A stretch of DNA of 44,645 nucleotides from an uncultured Kiloniella sp. (GTDB lineage: Bacteria; Pseudomonadota; Alphaproteobacteria; Kiloniellales; Kiloniellaceae): assembly GCF_937128705.1 (NCBI RefSeq), contig NZ_CAKZMP010000099.1:1-44645 (forward strand), read 5' to 3'. Below are positions 35,439-42,630 of this stretch, one piece after another. Position 1 is the stretch's first letter, and each line of letters begins with the position of its first letter. Under the pieces are notes generated by a model that had not been told where the DNA came from, ran no database searches, and saw nothing but the letters and a program-made list of their open reading frames with translations. The position numbers were made by a program, and so were the translations under genes.

Positions 35439-36320
35439 ATGAAAACTATAGCATTTATCGGACTGGGTAACATGGGCGGCCCAATGGCGGCCAACCTGGT
35501 AAAAGCCAACTATACGGTTAAAGGCTTTGATCTGTCCGAAGAAGCAAAAGATCACGCCAGAAAAGATGGTATTGAAATTGTGGATAATGTTGACGAAGCC
35601 GTTGCTGCTTCGGATGCGATTATTACGATGCTTCCGGCGGGAAAGCACCTCCTCAGTGTCTATGAAGTCACATTGAAAGCCGCGAAGACGGGATCACTTT
35701 TCATTGACTGTTCAACCGTTGATGTTGATAGCTCACGCACGGCCCATGACGCGGCTGAAAAAGCGGGTATGTTATCCCTCGATGCGCCGGTTTCCGGTGG
35801 TGTTGGTGGCGCAACAGCTGGTACCTTGACCTTTATGGCTGGTGGTACCAGAGAAGCTTTTGATAAAGCGCATGAGCTTCTAGATATCATGGGTGGAAAG
35901 GTTGTGCATTGTGGCGGTGCAGGCAATGGACAGGCTGCAAAAATTTGCAACAACATGATCCTCGGTATTTCCATGATTGCTTCTTCAGAAGCTTTTAATC
36001 TCGCGGAAAAACTGGGACTAGACCACCAAGCCCTGTTTGATGTTGCTTCCACGTCTTCTGGTCAGTGCTGGTCAATCAACACCTATTGTCCTGTTCCCGG
36101 GCCAGTGCCAACCAGCCCTGCAAATAATGACTATACACCGGGATTTGCGGCGGCCTTGATGCTGAAAGATTTAAAACTCTCACAAGACGCTGCCAAATCT
36201 GCTGGTGTGCCAACGCCGCTTGGGTCTCATGCAGAAGAGCTTTATCAAAGCTTTAATGATGCAGGTGGTAGCGGGATTGATTTTTCAGGTATCATCAACC
36301 ATTTAAAGAGCGATAAATAA
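35439..36320 (+). CDS. mmsB: 3-hydroxyisobutyrate dehydrogenase
   Basis: 293 residues, beta-hydroxyacid dehydrogenase family: NAD-binding GLGNMGGPMA (8-17), substrate-binding DAPVSGGVGGATAGTL (115-130), catalytic Lys168 in GNGQAAKICNNM. It oxidises 3-hydroxyisobutyrate to methylmalonate semialdehyde, the substrate of mmsA at the head of the operon. A GAAGAGGAAAAG ribosome region precedes the ATG. Confidence 0.94.
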   Translation: MKTIAFIGLGNMGGPMAANLVKANYTVKGFDLSEEAKDHARKDGIEIVDNVDEAVAASDAIITMLPAGKHLLSVYEVTLKAAKTGSLFIDCSTVDVDSSRTAHDAAEKAGMLSLDAPVSGGVGGATAGTLTFMAGGTREAFDKAHELLDIMGGKVVHCGGAGNGQAAKICNNMILGISMIASSEAFNLAEKLGLDHQALFDVASTSSGQCWSINTYCPVPGPVPTSPANNDYTPGFAAALMLKDLKLSQDAAKSAGVPTPLGSHAEELYQSFNDAGGSGIDFSGIINHLKSDK

Positions 36321-36372
36321 CATTCTGTTTCGTTGGTTTTCCTTTCGGCGATAACGTAAATTTGGGGTGATC

Positions 36373-38007
36373 ATGTTAAGTCACGGGTCTGATTATCATG
36401 CGGTTAAAGAGGCCTTTGAGTGGGATATCCCAGATAGTTATAATATCGGTGTTGATGTCTGTGATAAATGGGCCAAACGCGCCCCGGATCGCTTGGCGCT
36501 GAGTTTTGTGGATATTGATGGCAATGTCGCAGACTATAGCTTTGGTGATCTGAGAGATTATTCAAATCGTATGGCTAACCTTTTGTCGTCATCGGGGATC
36601 AACCGGGGCGACAGGGTTGCCATTTTACTACCTCAGTCTTTAGAAACAGCATTTTCGCACATTGCGGCCTACAAAATGGGCTGCATTGCGGTACCCTTGT
36701 TCATGCTCTTCGGTGTCGAGGCGTTGGAATATCGACTGTCAAATTCAGGTGCACGGGTTGTTATTACCAATCAGTCTGGTGTCGAGAAAATTAATGAAAT
36801 CAAAGACCGATTGCCAGATTTGAAACACGTCTATTCCATTGATGGGGCTTCTGCAGGTGGCGGGACTTCTGCTGGGGCAAAGGATCTGCATCGGGATTTA
36901 TTGACCCATTCCACAGATTTTACCCCTGTCGAGACGAAACCGGACGATCCGGCCTTGATTATCTATACCTCTGGAACGACAGGGCAACCAAAGGGTGCTC
37001 TCCATGCGCATCGTGTCTTACTCGGACATCTACCGGGTGTTGAGATGTCACATGATTTCTTTCCTCAACCTGGCGATAAAATCTGGACACCTGCAGATTG
37101 GGCTTGGATCGGAGGGCTTCTCGATGTGTTGCTACCTGCACTACACCACGGCGTAACAGTTGTTGCCCGACGTTTTGAAAAGTTCACGGCCGAAGCAGCA
37201 TTTGATCTGCTCGCGGAACAGGGGATCAGGAATGCTTTTATTCCACCGACGGCACTTAAGATGATGCGGTCAGTTTCTGATCCTGAAATTCGCTGGGATC
37301 TAAATATGCGCTCTATTGCGTCAGGCGGAGAGTCTCTGGGGACAGAGCTTCTGGAATGGGGTCAAAAAACATTCGGACTAACAATCAATGAATTCTATGG
37401 GCAAACAGAATGTAATATGATTGTGTCGTCCTGCGCCAAAATTATGGATGCAAGACCGGGCGTAATGGGCCGTGCCGTTCCTGGGCACAATCTGGCGATT
37501 GTTAATGATGAGGGCGAGATCCTTCAGCAAGGTACGCTGGGCAATATTGCTGTTAAGTCTCCTGATCCCGTAATGTTCCTCAAATATTGGAACAACCCGG
37601 ATGCAACAAAGGCAAAATTTGCAGGTGAATGGCTCTTAACAGGGGATACGGGTATTCTTGATGATCAGGGTTGGATACAGTTTGTTGGCCGGGATGATGA
37701 CGTCATTACGTCATCGGGTTATCGCATTGGCCCCGGTGAAATTGAAGACTGCCTGATGGGACACCCCGCCGTTCGTATGGCGGGTGTAGTTGGTAAACCG
37801 GACCCGCAACGAACTGAAATTGTTAAGGCCTTTATCGTACTCAATGATAATTTTCTTGGGGATGATAAGCTGGCATCAGAAATTCAGACCTTTGTTAAGA
37901 AGCAACTTGCTGCGCATGAATATCCGCGCGAAGTCGCTTTTGTCGATGCCCTGCCTATGACAACAACTGGTAAAATCATTCGACGAGAACTCAGAGATTT
38001 GGGGTAA
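36373..38007 (+). CDS. AMP-forming acyl-CoA synthetase (ACSM-like)
   Basis: 544 residues with P-loop YTSGTTGQPKGALH (about 196-209), DWAWIGG, YGQTE, TGDTG, the hinge GRDDDVITSSGYRIGPGEIE and the acylation lysine in TTGKIIRREL at the C-terminus. The overall shape is that of medium-chain acyl-CoA synthetases. In the valine operon it may activate isobutyrate, methacrylate or another short branched acid, but the sequence does not fix this. Start: ATG at 36373 rather than GTG at 36367, which lies within the ribosome-site GGGG. Confidence 0.85.
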   Translation: MLSHGSDYHAVKEAFEWDIPDSYNIGVDVCDKWAKRAPDRLALSFVDIDGNVADYSFGDLRDYSNRMANLLSSSGINRGDRVAILLPQSLETAFSHIAAYKMGCIAVPLFMLFGVEALEYRLSNSGARVVITNQSGVEKINEIKDRLPDLKHVYSIDGASAGGGTSAGAKDLHRDLLTHSTDFTPVETKPDDPALIIYTSGTTGQPKGALHAHRVLLGHLPGVEMSHDFFPQPGDKIWTPADWAWIGGLLDVLLPALHHGVTVVARRFEKFTAEAAFDLLAEQGIRNAFIPPTALKMMRSVSDPEIRWDLNMRSIASGGESLGTELLEWGQKTFGLTINEFYGQTECNMIVSSCAKIMDARPGVMGRAVPGHNLAIVNDEGEILQQGTLGNIAVKSPDPVMFLKYWNNPDATKAKFAGEWLLTGDTGILDDQGWIQFVGRDDDVITSSGYRIGPGEIEDCLMGHPAVRMAGVVGKPDPQRTEIVKAFIVLNDNFLGDDKLASEIQTFVKKQLAAHEYPREVAFVDALPMTTTGKIIRRELRDLG

Positions 38008-38020
38008 AGATTTTGTTGAA

Positions 38021-38049
38021 GTGAGAGTAATCAAAAGGATTACTCTCAC
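38021..38049. terminator. Hairpin between convergent genes
   Basis: A perfect 12-bp stem GTGAGAGTAATC (38021-38032) with GATTACTCTCAC (38038-38049), 5-nt loop. No T-run follows on either strand, so it may act as a bidirectional terminator with partial efficiency or as a 3' stabiliser. Confidence 0.65.
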
Positions 38050-38058
38050 CCGTACTGA

Positions 38059-38616
38059 TTATAACCAAACCTGATCTTTTAGGTTATGAGTAATCAACTT
38101 TTGATAGAGGCGGTCTCTGACCTCCGTGTTTTTAGGGTCGGCCCAGTCTCGTTCTATAAGATCCCAATCCGGATCTTTGGGGGCCAGTCCCAAGGTTTCG
38201 ATATAATCTTGTTCTGTCACCAAAAACTGGGTGCCATAGGTCAACAGGTATCCGTTGGTCTGGTCCCTGTTTTCTTTGGCTTCGGGGTAGAACACGGTCC
38301 AGAAGTTTGTATAGGCCATACATCTGGATGGACAGAGAAGTTTGCCATAATCGAGTTCTGATCTTTCGCCCGTGGGGACTGGGGTCGTTTTCATTTGGAT
38401 AATTTGGGATAGATGTGACCACCCTTTAAACCCAAGCGCTTTTGCGATTTGAGATAAACAATGTTTGCGCTTTACGGTCTCGATAATCTCGAGATCAGAA
38501 AGCTTTTTTAAATCCGGGTTCTTTTTAATGAAAGCAAGGCTCGCTTGTTTCCCCGTTGTGATATTACGGTGAAGAATGCGGGCGTTGTGTTTTAGCTCAT
38601 GGATAATATCAGCCAT
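38059..38616 (-). CDS. Unknown protein with a Glyoxalase_8-like N-terminal motif
   Basis: 185 residues. The segment SDLEIIETVKRKHCLSQIAK followed by ALGFKGWSHLSQII (about 40-73) resembles the helical motif found in glyoxalase-related proteins and some antitoxin-like proteins (A-x-x-x-G-F/Y-x-x-W-x-x-L). The remainder (80-185), with CPSRCMAYTNFWTVFYPEAK and YLLTYGTQFLVTEQDYIETL, is not recognised; two cysteines CPSRC could bind metal. Soluble, no signal peptide. It is alone between convergent and same-strand neighbours, 178 bp from the Lrp gene. Function unknown. Confidence 0.65.
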   Translation of the reverse strand: MADIIHELKHNARILHRNITTGKQASLAFIKKNPDLKKLSDLEIIETVKRKHCLSQIAKALGFKGWSHLSQIIQMKTTPVPTGERSELDYGKLLCPSRCMAYTNFWTVFYPEAKENRDQTNGYLLTYGTQFLVTEQDYIETLGLAPKDPDWDLIERDWADPKNTEVRDRLYQKLITHNLKDQVWL

Positions 38617-38793
38617 AGAGTTTCTCCTTGTACCGGATCTATCCGCTCCTCGCGATCCAGAGAATTCTTTGGGTGATTACTCATCGTCTACGTCGATAAT
38701 AACAGGGTGTTATGACTTTTGGCGGCGAGGCACCCCTGTGTACCTTGCGCCGGACACTAAAATAAAAATAATCAGATGACAATAGGATTGTAT

Positions 38794-39282
38794 TTAGGAA
38801 TCTTTGGTTTCAACTAAATCAAGGGGAAGTCCTGTGGTATATTTGACCTGAGAAACGGCAAATCTGGAATGAACCTCGGCAATGTTAGGGAGCTGTAACA
38901 GATGGTCTCGCAGGAAACGCTCGTAAGCACGCATGTCCGTTGTGACAATGCGTAGAATATAATCCATACCCCCGCTGACAGTATAACACTCAGTGATCTC
39001 GTCAAAGCGGCTTACCCGGCGTTCAAAATCCTCAAGTCCATGCTGCGCCTGTGCAGAGATTTTCACCGTGGTAAAGACGACGATTTCTAAACCAAGACTG
39101 TCAGAGTCAATAATAGCAACACGGCGTTTTATAATCCCTTTTTCTTCCAAACGTTTTATCCGGCGCCAACAGGGTGCTGGGGAAAGACCGACTTTGTCCG
39201 CAAGTTCTGCATTGCTGATATCAGAATCCGTTTGCAGAATCTTGAGGATTTTTTTATCCGTATTATCAATCTTTGGCAGCAT
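38794..39282 (-). CDS. Lrp/AsnC-family regulator
   Basis: 162 residues: helix-turn-helix DISNAELADKVGLSPAPCWR (21-40) plus RRIKRLEEKGIIKR, then a RAM ligand domain (about 65-150) with GGMDYILRIVTTDM. Lrp proteins bind amino acids and wrap operator DNA as octamers. It is transcribed away from leucine dehydrogenase with 441 bp between them, so it probably senses a branched-chain amino acid and controls that gene. The gap contains a dyad at 39434-39461. Confidence 0.9.
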   Translation of the reverse strand: MLPKIDNTDKKILKILQTDSDISNAELADKVGLSPAPCWRRIKRLEEKGIIKRRVAIIDSDSLGLEIVVFTTVKISAQAQHGLEDFERRVSRFDEITECYTVSGGMDYILRIVTTDMRAYERFLRDHLLQLPNIAEVHSRFAVSQVKYTTGLPLDLVETKDS

Positions 39283-39723
39283 AAATATTTCTCATATTTT
39301 TAAATAATTGAAACCAGATTGCTATTATAGCGAATTGATTGTGAAAATAGAAAGAACATTTCTTTCAGCTTGAAGCAAAATAATAGAAGCCAAAAAACAA
39401 AAATAATTGGCAGAAATAAACAGAGCTTGAGAAACATGCTTAAGCATATGTTCAAGCATGTGTTTTCTGGGAGAGAGCTGCACATTAGTTTGTGTTTTTG
39501 ATCACTTTGATACCCCAAGACTGGCTACGGGAAGCTGGCTAATTGGATTTCAGGTGGTAATTGGCACTGATTAATGATTTGGTCTTCAATCGTCATTGTG
39601 TTGGCTTTGATCCAATAAAATGACGTGATTACCTCATATGCATTTACCGCCCCATTTACCTTGAGCTTATAGATTTAAAGGCGTCACCAAACAAATTGGT
39701 TAAGACGAACTGGGGAATAAATT
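39283..39723. promoter_or_regulatory. Divergent promoter region, Lrp gene and leucine dehydrogenase
   Basis: No gene is supported in these 441 bp. The first 140 bp are very AT-rich. ACATGCTT (39434-39441) and AAGCATGT (39454-39461) form an 8-bp inverted repeat around a 12-bp centre that itself contains AAGCATAT, a plausible Lrp binding cluster. A tandem ATTTACCgccccATTTACC lies near 39640-39660 and the gene start at 39724 has GGGG upstream. A 72-residue hydrophobic frame on the minus strand (39300-39518) is considered spurious. Confidence 0.5.
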
Positions 39724-40827
39724 ATGTCTGATACATCGAACATGGATGTCTTTAATCACGAGGCCTTTTCCGGCCATGAGCAGGTGGTATTCTGTCAGGA
39801 TGAAACCACAGGTCTCAAGGCTATCATTGCAATCCATTCGACAGCACTTGGTCCTGCTGCTGGTGGATGTCGCATGTGGCATTATCGGGATAATAGCTCT
39901 GCTTTAAACGATGCTCTCAGGCTTTCAAAAGGTATGAGCTATAAAAACGCCATGGCCGGGTTAAGTCTGGGTGGCGGCAAAGCCGTAATTATCGGTGACG
40001 CCAAGACCGATAAATCCGAAGAGCTTTTCCGTTCCTTTGGGCGTTTTGTAAATGGACTTGGTGGTCAATACATTACCGCAGAAGACGTTGGAATATCTGT
40101 TTCAGACATGGAAGTTGTCTCCCAGGAAACCCCTCATGTGGCGGGGTTGAATTCTGGACTTGCCGCGAGTGGTGATCCTTCTCCCTTCACCGCTCGCGGT
40201 ACTTTTAATGGTATCAGAGCTGCGGTTAAGCACCAGCTGGGCAAAGACAGCGTCGCTGGTTTAACCGTCGCTGTGCAAGGGCTTGGACATGTCGGCTGGC
40301 ATTTGTGTAAGGAGCTACACGCCGCTGGAGCCAAGTTAATGGTAGCAGACATCAACGAAGATGCTGTTCAACATGCGGTTAAAGAATTCGGCGCTTCAGC
40401 AGTTTCCTGTGATGAAATACTCTTTGTTGAGTCTGATGTCGTTGCCCCTTGCGCGTTGGGCGCAGTGTTGAACGAAACATCTATTCCCAAGCTGAAAACG
40501 AAAATCGTTGCAGGTGCCGCGAACAATCAACTTGCCAAAGATACAGATGGTATGTTGTTACGAGATCATAATATTCTTTATGCACCGGATTACGTGATTA
40601 ACGCTGGCGGTATCATCAACGTGGCGGCAGAAATTCATGGAAAGTATGATCGTCAGTGGGTCGATGAAAAGGTAGCCGCTATTTACGACGTTTTGCTGGA
40701 TATCTTTAAACGCGCGGACCAGGAGCAGGGCGCAACAAGCGCGATCTCTGATCTTATTGCCCAAGAGAAAATTGCAAAGGCGTCTGAATCTGGAAGGCCT
40801 GAGTTAAAAAAAGATATCGTTGCTTAA
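39724..40827 (+). CDS. Leucine dehydrogenase (Glu/Leu/Phe/Val dehydrogenase)
   Basis: 367 residues. GPAAGGCRMWHY (43-54), the substrate lysine Lys74 in MSYKNAMAG, catalytic Lys86 in SLGGGKAV and Asp121 in TAEDVGIS have the same 12 and 35 residue spacings as in Bacillus leucine dehydrogenases. NAD-binding GLGHVGWHL is near 186-194. It oxidatively deaminates leucine, valine and isoleucine to 2-oxoacids, feeding the liu and mms operons in this window. Single gene with its own promoter region and a strong terminator behind it. Confidence 0.93.
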   Translation: MSDTSNMDVFNHEAFSGHEQVVFCQDETTGLKAIIAIHSTALGPAAGGCRMWHYRDNSSALNDALRLSKGMSYKNAMAGLSLGGGKAVIIGDAKTDKSEELFRSFGRFVNGLGGQYITAEDVGISVSDMEVVSQETPHVAGLNSGLAASGDPSPFTARGTFNGIRAAVKHQLGKDSVAGLTVAVQGLGHVGWHLCKELHAAGAKLMVADINEDAVQHAVKEFGASAVSCDEILFVESDVVAPCALGAVLNETSIPKLKTKIVAGAANNQLAKDTDGMLLRDHNILYAPDYVINAGGIINVAAEIHGKYDRQWVDEKVAAIYDVLLDIFKRADQEQGATSAISDLIAQEKIAKASESGRPELKKDIVA

Positions 40828-40867
40828 ATAAATTAAGTCTGAGCATCTGAACCCAAGTAATTAAACA

Positions 40868-40903
40868 ATCAGCCCTGGATCTCTGATGCGATCCAGGGCT
40901 GAT
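40868..40903. terminator. Strong bidirectional terminator
   Basis: A perfect 14-bp stem ATCAGCCCTGGATC (40868-40881) with GATCCAGGGCTGAT (40890-40903) and an 8-nt loop, between the convergent leucine dehydrogenase and soeC-like genes. Its stability is high although the T-runs are short. Confidence 0.82.
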
Positions 40904-40908
40904 GTGTT

Positions 40909-41862
40909 CTAAACCTTCTCTGCACCGTAATAGAGGCTTACAGTATGTTTTGCTTCTGCAAAAAAGAGCCATCTTTCGGTGACAATCCCCAGTCCTCCAG
41001 ATAATATTGAGAGTATGATTGTAAGGTTGCTTAGGGTGGCATTTGAAATCATGCCTGAAAGTGAAATCAGAAAGATTGGGAAAATAAAGCCAAAGATAAA
41101 GGTGATATTTCTCAGTTTTTGTCTGTGCTTTCTGGCAATTTTAAACCCCATTTCTTTCATCAAGTAGTTTGCTTCGGTATGGGCAGCTTCCAAAAGGCTA
41201 ACTTTACCCATTGATCCAAGGCCCGTTGCACTTCCAACAGTGCTTTGGGCTGTATTTTCATTGATGTATTGCCAGTAATAAAACTTGTGTACGACTGCGA
41301 TGATAATCAATGCGATGGTTAACATGTCAAACAGTTGGTCGTTTTTACCCTGTAAATGCAAAATGGCATTCAATAACAAGGCACCCGTCGAGAGGGATAA
41401 TACTAGGTAGCCAGCAGGTACAAACTTGTTGTGCCATGCTGCAACAGGTTTCAGGCAGGCATATATCATTGATGTGCAATAGACAGTTGCACAGCACAGC
41501 AATAACGCAGCGCTGCCGATAAGCGGGAGAAGGGCAAATTCGCTACTTGAGAAAAATATCCACCAGAGACCATAGATTCCTGTGGGCAGGAAGGTGACGA
41601 TTGCCAAAATACCTTCGCGACTTAACCATGATGACCGCCACTGTGTCAGTGCACGCCAAGCTCGTTCTGGTCGACCGAGGTGAAATGTTGAAGACAGAAG
41701 CCCCAAAACAATCAGAATGAAGGCTGTGCCAAACCCGCTGAGAGCTAAAGTTTGATCGGTTGGGATTACGCCAAGCATATGCCCAAGGATAAGAAGAAAA
41801 AGAAGTCCGTAACCTGCGCCTGAAGCGGTTGTGAAGAGAATAACTGACTTTGCTGGATGCAT
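40909..41862 (-). CDS. soeC: Membrane anchor subunit of a molybdoenzyme (DmsC/SoeC-like)
   Basis: 317 residues with about eight membrane segments (first VILFTTASGAGYGLLFLLIL), including the DmsC-type motif STFHLGRPERAWRALTQWRSSW (central part near 61-80) with its conserved HLG-P arrangement and SREGILAI. It anchors the catalytic complex to the inner membrane and passes electrons to quinone. A segment AAHTEANYLMKEMGFKIARK is near 228-247. It follows the iron-sulfur gene by 18 bp. The Soe assignment comes from its partners; a DMSO-reductase-like role is the alternative. Confidence 0.78.
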   Translation of the reverse strand: MHPAKSVILFTTASGAGYGLLFLLILGHMLGVIPTDQTLALSGFGTAFILIVLGLLSSTFHLGRPERAWRALTQWRSSWLSREGILAIVTFLPTGIYGLWWIFFSSSEFALLPLIGSAALLLCCATVYCTSMIYACLKPVAAWHNKFVPAGYLVLSLSTGALLLNAILHLQGKNDQLFDMLTIALIIIAVVHKFYYWQYINENTAQSTVGSATGLGSMGKVSLLEAAHTEANYLMKEMGFKIARKHRQKLRNITFIFGFIFPIFLISLSGMISNATLSNLTIILSILSGGLGIVTERWLFFAEAKHTVSLYYGAEKV

Positions 41863-41880
41863 GTGAAAACTCCTTTCTTT

Positions 41881-42630
41881 TTAGAGCGATAAGACTTTGT
41901 CAGCCCATCGCGCTAACAGGCCAGCTTTTTCAGTTTCAACAGGGGAGAGACTAACGGGTTTATCCGAAACCGTATTCTCGTTCTGTTTAGGGCGAGGCGG
42001 CAAATATTTATTTGTCGGCTTGTAATCAAGCTCTGCCATCAAATCAAAACCTTCACGTTCTGCGACAAGCTTGCTGACATCAGAGTTTGGATCGCCCAGA
42101 TCACCAAAGGATCTTGCGCCAACTGGACATGTTGAAACACAGGCTGGTACTCTGGATGCCTCGGGCAAATTTTCGTTGTAAATCCGATCAACGCAGAGGG
42201 TACATTTTTTCATGATGCCGACATCTTCGTCGTATTCTCTGGCTCCATAGGCGCAGGCCCATGAACATAGTTTACAGCCTATGCATTTATCGGCATCAAC
42301 CAGAACTATACCATCTTCTTCACGTTTGTAGGATGCACCTGTCGGACAAACCGTGACACAGGGCGCATCATCACAATGAAGGCAGCTTTTGGGAAAGTGA
42401 ACAGTACGGCTGTCGTTATCATCATCAACGACTTCGAAGCTATGGATACGGTTAAACCACACACCATTTGGATCGGCACCGTAGGGATCGATATCGGTTA
42501 GGGGGGCAGAGTGACCGCCGGTGTTCCATTCTTTACAATTTACAGCACAGGCGTGACAGCCGACACAGATATCAAGGTCGATAACCAGACCGAGTTTCTT
42601 TTTACTACCGTTTTGTGGAAGACAGGTCAT
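41881..42630 (-). CDS. soeB: Iron-sulfur subunit of a molybdoenzyme (SoeB/DmsB-like)
   Basis: 249 residues with sixteen cysteines in four groups for four [4Fe-4S] clusters: 22/25/28/32 (CVGCHACAVNC), 83/86/91/95 (CLHCDDAPCVTVC), 116/119/122/126 (CIGCKLCSWAC) and 143/146/164/168. The pattern from the opening MTCLPQNGSKKKLGLVIDLD to the tail TNKYLPPRPK agrees with SoeB of roseobacters as I remember it. It moves electrons from the molybdenum subunit to the membrane anchor. No Tat signal is present, consistent with a cytoplasmic complex. Overlaps the upstream gene by 4 nt. Confidence 0.82.
   Translation of the reverse strand: MTCLPQNGSKKKLGLVIDLDICVGCHACAVNCKEWNTGGHSAPLTDIDPYGADPNGVWFNRIHSFEVVDDDNDSRTVHFPKSCLHCDDAPCVTVCPTGASYKREEDGIVLVDADKCIGCKLCSWACAYGAREYDEDVGIMKKCTLCVDRIYNENLPEASRVPACVSTCPVGARSFGDLGDPNSDVSKLVAEREGFDLMAELDYKPTNKYLPPRPKQNENTVSDKPVSLSPVETEKAGLLARWADKVLSL

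Noticed and set aside
37693-37716. GACGTCATTACGTC dyad resembling the MerR boxes
   Set aside because: It falls inside the conserved GRDDDVITSS hinge of the acyl-CoA synthetase, so codon choice explains it.
38697-38712. ATAACA-GGG-TGTTAT dyad in the gap before the unknown protein
   Set aside because: Short arms, a 3-nt centre and no clear promoter position; insufficient to call.
39300-39518. 72-residue hydrophobic frame on the minus strand
   Set aside because: It lies in an AT-rich promoter region, has no ribosome site and its hydrophobicity comes from T-rich codons; no family is recognisable.
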